Shown here: in pieces, positions 1 through 11,298 of the stretch
Layout: each line of letters begins with the position of its first letter
Position numbering within the stretch: position 1 is the first letter of the stretch
DNA from: Deltaproteobacteria bacterium
GTDB lineage: Bacteria > Desulfobacterota > Deferrisomatia > Deferrisomatales > BM512
Length of the DNA stretch: 53,035 nt
Assembly: GCA_030591565.1 (NCBI GenBank)
Contig: JAUVAU010000008.1
Span: forward strand, 1 to 53,035
Direction: 5' to 3'
Notes under the pieces: model-generated
Databases searched by the model: none
The model's input: the letters and a program-made list of their open reading frames with translations, nothing else
What the model was told of the DNA's origin: nothing
Program-made: the position numbers and the translations under genes

Positions 1-155
1 CCCACACCGTCAACGACGATGGTGTCGCCATCGATCACATAACGGCAATAATGACTCTCCGCCCCCAAAGCCATCGAAGCAAAAGCCACCAAAGCGAGCA
101 CCAGCCAACAGCGGGCAACCAGCCCCTTGGCAATCAACAAACAGCATGTCGTCAT
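1..155 (-). CDS. secreted thermonuclease-like (SNase fold) protein, N-terminal fragment
   Basis: The gene runs off the left edge of the window, so only about 51 codons are visible. The protein opens with a hydrophobic signal peptide (about residues 5-32, ending near ALGA), followed by a stretch reading YCRYVIDGDTIVVDG. The V-x-DGDT-hydrophobic motif is the first beta strand and metal-site aspartate of the staphylococcal nuclease family, so a secreted thermonuclease-type nuclease is the likely product. The ATG shares one base with the stop codon of the preceding ATP-grasp gene (TAATG), and GGAGA lies about 10 nt upstream, so translation is probably coupled. A nuclease at the end of this operon is unexpected; it may be a hitch-hiker or may mark the end of the pathway. 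The fold call rests on one motif, because the catalytic Arg/Glu residues lie outside the window. Confidence 0.6.
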   Translation of the reverse strand, partial: MTTCCLLIAKGLVARCWLVLALVAFASMALGAESHYCRYVIDGDTIVVDGV

Positions 156-1525
156 TAATATTTTCTCTCCATGGGTGGAAGGGGCTCGACCCCGATCCAT
201 CCTCTCATCTCCCCGGCGATTTGATAAGCGCGCTCCACCGACCGCGCCACCACCACCCCACCAGCCAGCCAGCCATGGCCCGGCCCGGCTGCGGGGGCGG
301 GAATGGGTAGCCACCCTTCGGGTTCTCCGTTGAGGGGAAAGAGAAGGGGGGGAGCTTTGCTCTTGAATGTGGTCCAGTCGCCCAACTGCAGAGGCAAAGG
401 CAGCTGCTCGTCGTAGAGGGCGCACAACCCGCCGCCGCCCTGCGCCTTTGCGATGGTTGAGAGCAGCTCGTGCACAGCGGAGAACGTCGTGCGGCGTGCG
501 TTCATCTCAAGCGTCCACAACCCACCACTGACATCCACCGCGAAGTCCAGGCCGAGCCTCCCCCTGTAACCCGCTGCCGCCACTTCATTGCAGATGATTT
601 TTGCAGCCTGCCCTATCTTTTCTTCCAGCCCCTCTTCCACCGCCCCCACCCCCACAACCCCACCCAATCCGGCGCCACCGGGTCCGTTAATGTGGCTTGC
701 CGTGAAGAGGCGGTGGTGTGCGTTTCCGTCTGTGATGAGGCACTGGGCCGATACCGACCGTGGCGTGTCCATCCCATCGCTAATATAGCGCTCGACCACG
801 AGGGGACCGCCTGAAAGCTCTTCAATGGAGCGCGCCGCGATGAGCAGGTGATTCAACACTCCCATCTTCATTCGCCCACCGGGAGCAATGAGGGTATGGC
901 ACACACCCGAAGCTCCCCTGTCCGCCTTGACCACCACGGTGTATAGACCGCCGGCCAGGGTGCGCGCCTTCAGGGCGGCCTCATTGATGTCGGCCGCAAC
1001 CACTCCGGCAGCCATCCTCACCTCGGCGGAGCCGATGCCGCTGACCAACGCGCGGAATCCCGCCTTGGAGTCGAGCATGTGGGCGACCCACTGGTGCTCC
1101 CTATCGCCATAGTCATGGGATACCCTGACCCCCTCCTCTTCCAGACGCGCAGCCAGCTGGTGCAAGCCAGAGGTCTCCCCCCACGCCTGAAGGGCCACAC
1201 CCCCGCCACCTGCAAAGCTCAGGAAGGAGTCAATAGCTCGCTCGTCGCTCGCAAGGTTGCGGCAAAGAGCGGAGGGGTCTCCGGTAGCGACGATCACCCG
1301 GGGAACCGGACAGCCGATGCGCTCAAACAGTTCGTCCAGGAGGAGACCGTCAACCTCTCCGGGCAGCACAACCACCCTATCCGCACCGTCGAGCCCCCAG
1401 AAAAGAGCATGGCCGCTGATCCTGTGGCTGGCCCCGCGCCACCTCGCACCGGCGGACGCTGGAAGGGTAGCCACGTGGGGGGCGTAGACCTCGGCCATGT
1501 TGCCGATCGAAAGGGTCACAGCCAC
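155..1525 (-). CDS. ATP-grasp carboxylate-amine/thiol ligase, second paralogue
   Basis: This is a protein of about 456 residues with a pre-ATP-grasp N-terminal half and a C-terminal ATP-grasp half. Visible signatures are the nucleotide-binding strand VVVKADRGASG, the strand PLVVERYI, and the metal-binding end LDFAV...LEMNARRTTFSAVHE, with the E-x-N-x-R pattern of the fold. It is clearly paralogous to the neighbouring gene: both have an AWG-x-T-x-GL-x-L segment followed by LD-x-KAGFR. ATP-grasp enzymes activate a carboxylate as an acyl phosphate and join it to an amine or thiol. Beside an ACP and a PLP decarboxylase, a BtrJ-like amino-acid:ACP ligase is the best inference. I chose GTG at 1525 because GGAGG lies 7 nt upstream; a TTG at 1543 has no such site. 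The start overlaps the preceding gene by 10 nt, so the two are probably translationally coupled. Confidence 0.75.
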   Translation of the reverse strand: MAVTLSIGNMAEVYAPHVATLPASAGARWRGASHRISGHALFWGLDGADRVVVLPGEVDGLLLDELFERIGCPVPRVIVATGDPSALCRNLASDERAIDSFLSFAGGGGVALQAWGETSGLHQLAARLEEEGVRVSHDYGDREHQWVAHMLDSKAGFRALVSGIGSAEVRMAAGVVAADINEAALKARTLAGGLYTVVVKADRGASGVCHTLIAPGGRMKMGVLNHLLIAARSIEELSGGPLVVERYISDGMDTPRSVSAQCLITDGNAHHRLFTASHINGPGGAGLGGVVGVGAVEEGLEEKIGQAAKIICNEVAAAGYRGRLGLDFAVDVSGGLWTLEMNARRTTFSAVHELLSTIAKAQGGGGLCALYDEQLPLPLQLGDWTTFKSKAPPLLFPLNGEPEGWLPIPAPAAGPGHGWLAGGVVVARSVERAYQIAGEMRGWIGVEPLPPMERKY

Positions 1526-2928
1526 GCCGCTTCCTCCACGCAACCATCCGTCACCCCAATCAACCCTTTCAACCGTTTCGCCCCCTCAAGCGCACAATGT
1601 GCGTGCTCAGCGGTTATGACGACCCCAATCCTCGGCGTGGCGAGTCCAAGGGTGATGGTAGCCATTGAGATAATCGCCTCCATCCCGTCATCGCGGTGGT
1701 CGAGATTGAACCCTTTCAGCGAACTCCGCAGCGATCTGTAGCAACCGATGCCGCAACCGTCCACTGCAAAACTGTCGTCGGAAAAGACCGCGCCGCGCCG
1801 CTGCCAACCCCCGCCCCATCTCCTGCGAGCGGTGTCAAAGGCGTGGGCCGGGCTGGTGCGCCTCAGGTTCACCTCGGTGGCGTAGAGAGCGCCCGTCTCG
1901 TCGGAGACCAGATCGAGGTCGAACCAGCCGCGATACCCCTCACAGGCCAGCAACCTCCCCATCTCCCTGCCCGCGCCCTTGGCCCGCGCTCCGAATTTGG
2001 AGGTCAGCGCCCCCCTTCCTGCGAGGACCCCCGAGTAGAGCGACCCACGCACGATCTTCATTGGACCGGTGCCGACCTCGCGCACCGACCCATCCTTTTC
2101 AACAACCCAGTCCGTCGTGAAGGCAAGGGACCCATAGCCGGGGGGCGGCGCTATATGCTGCTCGACCACATAGGGGGGCGAGCGCCAGAATCCGTCAAAC
2201 CTGGCCCTGACGCTGATATCCTGCTTCGCCACCTCCAGTGAACCGGCCAACTGCCCGACGGTGAAGATGCGAACCGTATACCCCCCCGCGCCCCTGTCCG
2301 CCTTGACCACCGCGCCCTTGCCCAGCTTCGCGTACCTCTCCAACTCACCAAAAATATCCTCAACACAGTGTACAACCCTGCCCGGGGGGAGATTGAGGCA
2401 GTGCAGTTTCCCCGCGCTGCGCTCCATGAACTCCCTGAACCCCGCCTTGCCGTCCAGCTCATGGGCCAACCGCGCCCCCCCGGCATTGGGCAACTCTGGC
2501 GTTTGCACGCGCCTGCCGCTTTGCCCTATCGTTTCGATCAAACGGTAGAGGCCCGGAGTGGATCCCCAGGCGTAAATTCTACACAGGGAGGCGTCGCCCA
2601 TGAGCCGCTCCACAACCTCCGGCCCATCCACGCCACGACTGACAAAGGGGAGCATGGCGTCAGCCACATGGACCTCAACCCCATCCTGCTTGCGGCTACC
2701 CCCGGTACTGTTGGCAATATCTTCAACAAATCCGTCAACCGGGGCGCGGGGAAGGACGACCCGCCGCCTTCCCTCTCTCGCTCTCTCCCCCCACAAAAGC
2801 GCCTGCTCGCCCAAAGCATGGGCCGCCACGTCCCAGCTGCGCCGCTGCGCCAGGGAGAAACCGCCACCCATGCCCAGCCGGTTGAACTCGGCGTGGTTGG
2901 CGACGACCAAGTCAACAACATCAGCCAT
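1516..2928 (-). CDS. ATP-grasp carboxylate-amine/thiol ligase, first paralogue
   Basis: This is a protein of about 470 residues built like its downstream neighbour. The N-terminal half carries YAWGSTPGLYRL and ELDGKAGFREF. The ATP-grasp half carries AVVKADRGAGGYTVR, PYVVEQHIAPPP, and the metal-site region FDLDLV...ATEVNLRRTSPAHAF. The E-x-N-x-R pattern is kept, so the active site looks intact. The family is that of peptide ligases of the PGM1/BtrJ type and related carboxylate ligases. Two paralogues in tandem suggest two successive ligations, for example loading an amino acid on the carrier protein and then capping it; that order is inference. The start is taken as ATG 2928 because GAGGTG sits 6 nt upstream; GTG 2937 is in frame but has a poorer site. 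The gap to the ACP stop is 36 nt. Confidence 0.75.
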   Translation of the reverse strand: MADVVDLVVANHAEFNRLGMGGGFSLAQRRSWDVAAHALGEQALLWGERAREGRRRVVLPRAPVDGFVEDIANSTGGSRKQDGVEVHVADAMLPFVSRGVDGPEVVERLMGDASLCRIYAWGSTPGLYRLIETIGQSGRRVQTPELPNAGGARLAHELDGKAGFREFMERSAGKLHCLNLPPGRVVHCVEDIFGELERYAKLGKGAVVKADRGAGGYTVRIFTVGQLAGSLEVAKQDISVRARFDGFWRSPPYVVEQHIAPPPGYGSLAFTTDWVVEKDGSVREVGTGPMKIVRGSLYSGVLAGRGALTSKFGARAKGAGREMGRLLACEGYRGWFDLDLVSDETGALYATEVNLRRTSPAHAFDTARRRWGGGWQRRGAVFSDDSFAVDGCGIGCYRSLRSSLKGFNLDHRDDGMEAIISMATITLGLATPRIGVVITAEHAHCALEGAKRLKGLIGVTDGCVEEAAWL

Positions 2929-2964
2929 ATCAGGCACCTCGGTCAGGTTGACCGCCAGCCGCCA

Positions 2965-3222
2965 TCACGCCAGCTTCCTTTCGACATAGGCGCAAAGGGC
3001 TTCGACAGTGGTGAAGACCTCGTCCATGCCCTCGTCGAGAGGGTCGAACCAGATCTTGAATTTATGCTCTATTCCAACGATCAGATCGACGATGGCGACC
3101 GAATCCAGGCCAAGGTCCTCGCGCAACCGCAGGGTATCGGCCCCGCCGACGGGCAAGCTCTCCGCCTCCACACTTCCCAGTTCCACCGCGAGATCGAATA
3201 TGAACTTTCTCGGACTCATCAT
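2965..3222 (-). CDS. acyl/peptidyl carrier protein
   Basis: An 85-residue protein with the carrier-protein motif LGLDSVAIVDL. Ser41 in DSV is the expected 4'-phosphopantetheine attachment site. The helix-rich acidic sequence and length match stand-alone ACPs. It is not the fatty-acid ACP by context, because no fab genes are nearby; instead it sits between a PLP decarboxylase and two ATP-grasp ligases, which points to a dedicated amino-acid carrier like BtrI. Its ATG overlaps the decarboxylase stop (ATGA) and a second ATG follows at once; the G-rich AGGGGGAG-like stretch upstream could serve either. It is the only candidate for a covalent substrate tether in the operon. Confidence 0.85.
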   Translation of the reverse strand: MMSPRKFIFDLAVELGSVEAESLPVGGADTLRLREDLGLDSVAIVDLIVGIEHKFKIWFDPLDEGMDEVFTTVEALCAYVERKLA

Positions 3223-4553
3223 CTCCCCCAGGATCGTAATCCAGCTACCTCTCCGTGACTTGAAGTCATCTGCCCGCCAACCAACTGGGCCAGGTCGGTT
3301 GGTGGACGCATGAGGTTGAAACCATTTTCATCCGCCAGCACTTCGGCTGGAAAGCCCCTGCTGAGATAGAGGCCCGGCCCGGCGGTCGGCCCATAGGCTC
3401 CAGCCAGATAGAAGGCAAGGAGGTCTCCGGGACGGGGAACCTCACCCTCCACATCCGACGCCAGCCGGTCAAGCGGCGTACACAGCGGCCCGCACACCGT
3501 AAAGGTCTCCACGCCCCGTCCACCCGCCCCCAACAGCCGAAACGATGTACACCGCGCACCGTAGTAGCCATCCCTGCCGCCCAGCACATGCAGCCCTCCA
3601 TCGACTATGACAAAAAGCTTCCCCCCGTTGCGCTTCACATCCAACACCCTTGTGACCAGCACCCCCGCCCCGGCCACGAGGTAGCGGCCCGACTCCATCG
3701 CGATGATCGTCCCCGGATATTTGACCAGATATCGCCCTATCAACTTATTCAAGGCAAGAGCAAGGCTGGCGAGGTCCAGCTCCTCTTCACCCTCGTAGAG
3801 GGGGGTGCCGAAGCCTCCACCCACATCCACGAAAGTGAAGGTCTGCCCCGTCGTGCGCTGAAGACGGTCGGCGGCTTCAAGCACAAGCTCCACGTTTTGC
3901 GCCAGTGCGCGCCAATCGAGAATCCTGGTGCCCAGGAAGCCATGTACCCCCACCAGCTCCACTGCCCCGGCCTTTCCATGCCCGACCTCTCCATATAACC
4001 GGAGCAGCTCCTCGGCCTCCTCAATCTCAATGCCAAAGGGGGTTGCACCCGCCATGCGCTGCTCGCCGCAACCGGTGTGTGTGTTGACCCTGAGCGCCAC
4101 CCTGGGACGCACCCCCAGCTTCCAGGCGAGCGACCTCACCCTCTCCAACTCGTTTCGTGACTCGGCCACCAACACCCCGCCACCCCATTTCAGCCACCAC
4201 TCCAGCTCTTCCTGCGACTTTCCCGGCCCCAGGAAGATGGCGCTGTCGGCCTCGGCTCCACCACGCTTGGCCGCCAGGAGTTCACCCAGGCCGGACACCT
4301 CGAACCCTGCACCCAGCTCGCGCAGCCGCGTCAGCAACCCCACAAGTGGATTGGCCTTCACCGAGTAGTAGAGCCGCACGCCTTTGGGAAGAGCTTTGGA
4401 CAATTTTTCCCACGAGGCCGCAATCCGGTCACCTTCGTAAACAAGCAGGGGGGTGGCAAAAAGATCGGCCGCTTCGGTAAGTTTTTCATCATCGAGGAGA
4501 GAAAAATCCGGAATCAGATGGTTGGGAGGCGTGCGGCTCTTGTGCTCGCTCAT
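3219..4553 (-). CDS. fold-type III PLP-dependent amino-acid decarboxylase
   Basis: About 444 residues of the alanine-racemase/DAP-decarboxylase/ornithine-decarboxylase superfamily. Visible elements are YYSVKANP with the Schiff-base lysine (about residue 66), the HGF-x-GT loop in the barrel, the phosphate-binding VDVGGGFG, the ESGRYLVAGAG strand, and the C-terminal CGPLCTPLD and GAYG segments that complete the partner active site. No lysine-pathway genes are adjacent, so LysA is less likely than a decarboxylase acting on a carrier-bound amino acid, as BtrK does on glutamyl-ACP. Exosortase-associated PLP decarboxylases, which also travel with an ACP, are the main alternative. ATG 4553 is preferred (AGAGGG 8 nt upstream) over an in-frame TTG at 4577. 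It is the first gene of the minus-strand operon. Confidence 0.85.
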   Translation of the reverse strand: MSEHKSRTPPNHLIPDFSLLDDEKLTEAADLFATPLLVYEGDRIAASWEKLSKALPKGVRLYYSVKANPLVGLLTRLRELGAGFEVSGLGELLAAKRGGAEADSAIFLGPGKSQEELEWWLKWGGGVLVAESRNELERVRSLAWKLGVRPRVALRVNTHTGCGEQRMAGATPFGIEIEEAEELLRLYGEVGHGKAGAVELVGVHGFLGTRILDWRALAQNVELVLEAADRLQRTTGQTFTFVDVGGGFGTPLYEGEEELDLASLALALNKLIGRYLVKYPGTIIAMESGRYLVAGAGVLVTRVLDVKRNGGKLFVIVDGGLHVLGGRDGYYGARCTSFRLLGAGGRGVETFTVCGPLCTPLDRLASDVEGEVPRPGDLLAFYLAGAYGPTAGPGLYLSRGFPAEVLADENGFNLMRPPTDLAQLVGGQMTSSHGEVAGLRSWGR

Positions 4554-5054
4554 GGGAGCAGCCCTCTCGCACCGCAATTGTTACTGAATTTTACCAATAC
4601 GACCTCACCATGCTGGAACATGATTGGATATTTACACTCCATAAATGTTCAAAACTTATCGGATAAGAATTAAAAACATCAGCCATCCATTAAATTGGCT
4701 TTTTGCATTCAATATGGATGAAATACCTGTCATCCGCCCATATTGCACAAAATATATGTCTTTAAAACACTACAGTTGCTACCCAGAATAATTTTTAATA
4801 TTTATTAATCAATCTTTATCTATACCGCCATCGCTTTATCCCTGTTTCCCATACTGCCCAGCGGCTGGAATAGGGAAGGAAGATTATTTATTATATATAT
4901 AAAGCCTTTTATTACATCACTCGAAAGGGGGAATATGGGCCGCCCCACAGTCCAACCATCACCCGAAAGGGTGATATCAGGGTGCTCTGGAACAAAAAGA
5001 ACTTTTAAATGCCCTTATTTTCAGTGCTGACGACGGTTTTTACACCCCATTGCC
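4554..5054. other. AT-rich non-coding spacer between divergent units
   Basis: About 500 bp with no convincing coding sequence, far richer in A+T than its surroundings. It should hold the promoter of the minus-strand decarboxylase/ACP operon, but I cannot fix one with confidence; a TTGAAC about 75 nt upstream of that start is the only candidate. It also holds a CTTATCGGATAAG palindrome (4655-4667) and the two related hairpin sequences listed separately at 4915-4982. Confidence 0.6.
4915..4982 (+). repeat. two tandem CGAAAGGG hairpin motifs spaced 42 bp
   Basis: Two near-identical stretches start at 4915 and 4957, exactly 42 bp apart: CATCACTCGAAAGGG and CATCACCCGAAAGGG. The second forms a perfect 7-bp stem with a GAAA tetraloop (4958-4975); the first forms a weaker version. 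No T-run follows on either strand, so they are not ordinary terminators. They lie 70-140 bp upstream of the tRNA-Leu promoter and 360-420 bp upstream of the decarboxylase operon. Confidence 0.55.
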
Positions 5055-5083
5055 TTGACACTGGTAAACTCCATATCTATTAT
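5055..5083 (+). promoter_or_regulatory. sigma-70 promoter of tRNA-Leu
   Basis: TTGACA (5055-5060) and TATTAT (5078-5083) are separated by exactly 17 bp, a near-consensus arrangement. It reads toward tRNA-Leu, whose 5' end lies about 80 bp downstream. Confidence 0.75.
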
Positions 5084-5163
5084 TTCCAGCCGTTCACAGG
5101 GTCACATCGGCAACGCGGCCCATCTGCGGCGCCAGTTGGGACTCAGGAAAAGAGGACACGGCT

Positions 5164-5247
5164 GCGAGGGTGGCGGAATTGGCAGACGCACTGGATTTAG
5201 GATCCAGCGGGCAACCATTGGGGGTTCGAGTCCCCCCTCTCGCACCA
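5164..5247 (+). tRNA. tRNA-Leu (anticodon UAG)
   Basis: An 84-nt cloverleaf. The acceptor arm GCGAGGG pairs with CTCTCGC (one G-U pair), the anticodon stem CTGGA/TCCAG holds the loop TTTAGGA, there is a long variable arm as expected for a class II tRNA, the T-arm is GGGGG/CCCCC with TTCGAGT, and CCA is encoded. Anticodon TAG reads CUN leucine codons. Confidence 0.97.
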
Positions 5248-5340
5248 TCTTTTTTAAACTGGAGATTCACTTTTAGCCGATGTTGGGCAAACCTCCAACT
5301 AAGCCGACGATAAACTGGAAACCCCGAAGATCCTTCGAGG

Positions 5341-5409
5341 CAAGTTTTCATGACCGAAAACTTGGATGCGCATTAGCGCACCTTTAGGCGAGGCCCCAGA
5401 GAGGGGGCC
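5341..5409 (+). other. cluster of three hairpins in the tRNA-Leu/tig spacer
   Basis: Three perfect stems follow each other: CAAGTTTTC/GAAAACTTG (5341-5364), TGCGC/GCGCA (5367-5380) and GGCCCC/GGGGCC (5392-5409). None is followed by a clear T-run on the plus strand. They may process or terminate the tRNA transcript or be part of the repeat that follows; I cannot tell which. Confidence 0.5.
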
Positions 5410-5417
5410 GAGTCCAT

Positions 5418-5500
5418 GAGGAAGGGAAGAAAAATGACCGCAGGCATACCAAAAAGTATTTCGAGGATCATTTTTCGCCCCTGACAACGTCAATCGGAGG
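5418..5500 (+). repeat. dispersed intergenic repeat, short copy A
   Basis: This stretch matches the longer copies at 29835-30041 (reverse strand) and 51553-51782. Shared blocks include GAGGAAGG, the hairpin arms AAATGACC and TTTCGAGGATCATTT (5432-5473), CCTGACAA and GTCAATCGGAG. The hairpin loop differs from the other copies while the arms are kept. It lies about 80 bp upstream of tig in the same orientation. The rest of the 5248-5579 spacer holds no gene. Confidence 0.75.
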
Positions 5501-5579
5501 ATATCCGGGGTTTTTCAACAAGCACATTTTGAATCGTATTTTTTGACCATATCGCCCTACCTAATAAAAGGAGCCTCGC

Positions 5580-6896
5580 ATGAAGGTTCAAATGGAGAAG
5601 GTTACTCCGGTAAAGACAAAACTTACCGTCACAGTGGAGGCAGCGGAATTTAAGCGTGAGATCAAATCGGCGCTGAACAAAATTCGCGCCACCGTATCGA
5701 TCCCCGGTTTTCGCAAGGGCAAAGCCCCCATGGCGACCGTGGAGAAGATGTATGGCGACAGGGCGCGTGCCGACGCCATAAGCGAAGCGATTCGCAAAAC
5801 CTACTCCCAGGCGCTCGACAACAACGAAATCATCCCCGTCTGCGATGCCGACATCGAGATTCAAGAGGTTCCCGATGATGGCACGGTGGTCTACACCGCC
5901 GTCGTCGAAGTCCGCCCCGAAGTGACCGCCACCGGTTACACCGGCCTTGAGCTGAAGCGGGAAAAAGTTGAAATTGACGCCACCCAGATCGAAGTCCGCA
6001 TTGAGGAACTTCGCAAACGCGCCGCCACCTTCGAGCCTGCTGAAGATGACTACGCTGCTGTTTCCGGCGACATGGTCGTGATGAACTTCGTGGGCAAAGT
6101 CGATGGCGAACTATTCGAGGGCGGCACGGCGGAAGATTACCCGCTGGTTCTCGGCGATGGCCGCATGATCCCCGGCTTTGAAGATGGCATCATGGGAATC
6201 AAGCCCAACGAGGAGCGCACCATCAAGGTGGACTTCCCCGATGAGTACCCGGCCAAAGATCTGGCGGGCAAAGCCGCCTCCTTCGAGATAACATCCAAGG
6301 AAGTCAAAAAGCGGGTCCTGCCCGAAGCCGACGATGACTTCGCCATGCAAGCGACTGGAGTCGAGACGCTCGCGGAGCTGAGGAAGAATCTTGAAGAGAT
6401 GCTGGAGGCGGAGCAGAAAAACCGCATCCAGAGCGAGTTCCGCAACAAACTGATCGACACCCTGCTGGCGGCCAACCCCTTCGAGGTCCCCGAGAGCTTG
6501 ATCACTCGCCAAAAAGAGCACACGACGCAGCGCATGACCCAGGATATGGTGTCACGCGGCATGGACCCCTCCAGCGCCGGCCTCGAATCACCCGAGTTCG
6601 CCGAAGAGGCCACCAGGGCCGCCGAGCGCTCCATCCGTTGGGCTTTTCTCGCCGACGCCCTGGCCCGCGCCGAGAATATCGAGATCACCGACGAAGACAT
6701 CGATGCACGCATCACCGAGATTGCCAACGCCGATGGTCGCCCCTATACTGAAATACGTAAATTCTTCGAAACGGAAGAACACCTCGATTCGCTCAGAAGC
6801 TCTCTGAGAGAGCAGAGGACAATGGACGCCGTGCTGGCGACGGCCAAAATTGAAGAGGTGGACGCCGAGCAGTGGGTCCAGTGGAAAGGTGAGTAA
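5580..6896 (+). CDS. tig: trigger factor
   Basis: 438 residues, close to the usual 430-450. The N-terminal ribosome-binding domain contains the signature GFRKGKAP (around residue 44), followed by an FKBP-type peptidyl-prolyl isomerase domain (about 150-245) and a long helical C-terminal chaperone domain. The protein binds at the ribosome exit tunnel and shields nascent chains. AAGGAG stands about 7 nt before the ATG. The stop codon shares one base with the clpP start (TAATG), the classic tig-clpP-clpX-lon order, so the chaperone and the proteases are probably co-expressed. Confidence 0.97.
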   Translation: MKVQMEKVTPVKTKLTVTVEAAEFKREIKSALNKIRATVSIPGFRKGKAPMATVEKMYGDRARADAISEAIRKTYSQALDNNEIIPVCDADIEIQEVPDDGTVVYTAVVEVRPEVTATGYTGLELKREKVEIDATQIEVRIEELRKRAATFEPAEDDYAAVSGDMVVMNFVGKVDGELFEGGTAEDYPLVLGDGRMIPGFEDGIMGIKPNEERTIKVDFPDEYPAKDLAGKAASFEITSKEVKKRVLPEADDDFAMQATGVETLAELRKNLEEMLEAEQKNRIQSEFRNKLIDTLLAANPFEVPESLITRQKEHTTQRMTQDMVSRGMDPSSAGLESPEFAEEATRAAERSIRWAFLADALARAENIEITDEDIDARITEIANADGRPYTEIRKFFETEEHLDSLRSSLREQRTMDAVLATAKIEEVDAEQWVQWKGE

Positions 6897-7501
6897 TGAG
6901 CCATCTCGTACCGATAGTCGTGGAGCAGACAAGCAGGGGTGAACGATCCTATGACATCTATTCGCGCCTCCTCAAAGACAGGATCATCTTTTTGGGTTCG
7001 CCGATCGACGATGTGATAGCCAACCTGATTATCGCCCAAATGCTTTTCCTTGAATCCGAGGACCCCGAGGCCGACATCTACCTCTACGTCAACTCGCCTG
7101 GCGGCGCCGTCACGAGCGGGCTGGCTATCTACGACACCATGCAGTACATACGCCCCGACGTCGCCACCATCTGCATCGGTCAGGCGGCCAGCATGGGCGC
7201 GGTACTTCTCGCGGCCGGCGCTACGGGTAAAAGGTCCGCGCTGCCCCACTCGCGTGTGATGATCCACCAGCCGCTGGGCGGCTACCAGGGTCAGGCGACC
7301 GACATCGAGATCCACGCCAACGAAATCCTCAAGATACGCAGAAACCTCAACGCGCTGCTGGCGAACCACACCGGCAAGGATATTGAGACGATAAGCAAGG
7401 ATACCGACCGCGATTACTTCCTAGATGGTGAGCAAGCCGTGGAATATGGTATTATAGATAAGGTAATTAAAAAGCACGTGATAGGCGCTAAAAAGGTCTG
7501 A
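6896..7501 (+). CDS. clpP: ATP-dependent Clp protease proteolytic subunit
   Basis: 201 residues. The catalytic triad is visible: Ser99 in GQAASMGA, His124 in MIHQPLGG and Asp173 in DTDRDYF. The oligomerisation and substrate-binding segment VNSPGG is present. It forms the double-heptamer barrel that degrades proteins unfolded by ClpX, encoded next. Translation is likely coupled to tig through the TAATG overlap; the end of tig supplies the purine-rich AAAGGTGAG. Confidence 0.98.
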   Translation: MSHLVPIVVEQTSRGERSYDIYSRLLKDRIIFLGSPIDDVIANLIIAQMLFLESEDPEADIYLYVNSPGGAVTSGLAIYDTMQYIRPDVATICIGQAASMGAVLLAAGATGKRSALPHSRVMIHQPLGGYQGQATDIEIHANEILKIRRNLNALLANHTGKDIETISKDTDRDYFLDGEQAVEYGIIDKVIKKHVIGAKKV

Positions 7502-7542
7502 CATCACATTTTTGACCAACAGCAGAAACAGGCGAGGCTTTC

Positions 7543-8793
7543 GTGAGTTCAAAAAAAGGTAAAACAGGCGCGCTCTACTGCTCCTTTTGCGGCAAGGGCC
7601 AGGAAGATGTCCGCAAGCTGATCGCAGGCCCCACGGCGTATATCTGCGATGAATGCATTACGCTATGCAACGACATCATCGCAGAAGAAGCGGTTGAGGG
7701 GATCGATCTTGGCGAAAAGGTCCCGACCCCGGCAGAGATCAAGGAATTTCTCGACCAGTACGTGATCGGTCAGGAGCAGGCCAAGCGCATCCTCTCCGTG
7801 GCGGTGCATAACCACTACAAACGCATAGGCGCCACAGTTGACGCCGATGAAGTCGAGTTGGAAAAAGCCAACATCCTCATGGCAGGCCCCACCGGCTCGG
7901 GTAAGACCCTGCTGGCCCAGAGCCTTGCACGCTATCTGAATGTCCCCTTCGCCATGGCCGACGCCACCAGCCTCACCGAGGCGGGCTATGTGGGCGAAGA
8001 CGTTGAGAACATCATCTTGAGCTTGCTGCAAAATGCCGACTACGACGTGGACAAGGCCTCCAAGGGCATCGTCTACATCGACGAGATCGACAAGGTAGCC
8101 AAGAAGACTGAAGGCCCTTCGATCACCCGCGATGTTTCCGGCGAGGGCGTGCAGCAGGCGCTCTTGAAAATTCTGGAAGGCACGGTGGCCTCGGTGCCTC
8201 CCAAGGGCGGCAGGAAGCACCCCCAGCAGGAGTACATCAAGATCGACACCAAGAACATCCTCTTCCTGTGCGGCGGCGCCTTCGTGGGACTGGAAGACGT
8301 GATAGAGCAGCGCATCGGCAAGAAATCCATCGGCTTTGGAGCCGAGGTACAGTCCCGGCGTCAAAAGCGCGAGTCGGGCATCCTCACCCTCCTCCAGGCC
8401 GAGGATCTGGTAAAATTCGGAATGATACCGGAGTTCGTTGGCCGCATGCCGATCTACGCGACCCTTGAAGAGCTTGACGCTGGCGCGCTGGTCCGCATCC
8501 TTACCGAACCCAAGAATGCGCTGACCAAACAGTACAGGAAACTCTTCGAGATGGAAGAGGTGGCGCTCACCTTCTCGCCAGGCTCGCTCAAGGCGATCGC
8601 CAGCGAAGCGCTTGAGCGCCGAACGGGCGCACGCGGCCTGCGCTCAATTCTCGAAACGACGATGCTCGACATCATGTACGACATCCCCTCGCAAAAAGGC
8701 GTGCGCGAGGTGATCATCAACGAAGACGTAATCTTACGAAACGAAGTACCACTTTTGATCTATGAGGAGCAGGGCGCCGAGAGCGCAGGTTGA
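7543..8793 (+). CDS. clpX: Clp protease ATP-binding subunit ClpX
   Basis: 416 residues with a GTG start. The N-terminal C4 zinc finger has Cys13, Cys16, Cys35 and Cys38. The AAA+ module shows Walker A GPTGSGKT (about 115-122), Walker B VYIDEIDK, the pore loop region GYVGEDVE, the ClpP-binding loop IGFGAE and sensor 2 in GARGLRS. It unfolds substrates and feeds them to ClpP. The 41-nt gap to clpP, with no terminator visible, fits one operon. Confidence 0.98.
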   Translation: MSSKKGKTGALYCSFCGKGQEDVRKLIAGPTAYICDECITLCNDIIAEEAVEGIDLGEKVPTPAEIKEFLDQYVIGQEQAKRILSVAVHNHYKRIGATVDADEVELEKANILMAGPTGSGKTLLAQSLARYLNVPFAMADATSLTEAGYVGEDVENIILSLLQNADYDVDKASKGIVYIDEIDKVAKKTEGPSITRDVSGEGVQQALLKILEGTVASVPPKGGRKHPQQEYIKIDTKNILFLCGGAFVGLEDVIEQRIGKKSIGFGAEVQSRRQKRESGILTLLQAEDLVKFGMIPEFVGRMPIYATLEELDAGALVRILTEPKNALTKQYRKLFEMEEVALTFSPGSLKAIASEALERRTGARGLRSILETTMLDIMYDIPSQKGVREVIINEDVILRNEVPLLIYEEQGAESAG

Positions 8794-8827
8794 TTAAAGC
8801 GTCAAAACCGCGCCCGCTGATAAATAT

Positions 8828-11290
<2,463 letters not shown>

Positions 11291-11298
11291 AAAGCGTC

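Noticed and set aside
4915-4982. CRISPR array
   Set aside because: Only two short imperfect copies with a 42-bp period and a spacer too short; no cas genes in the window.
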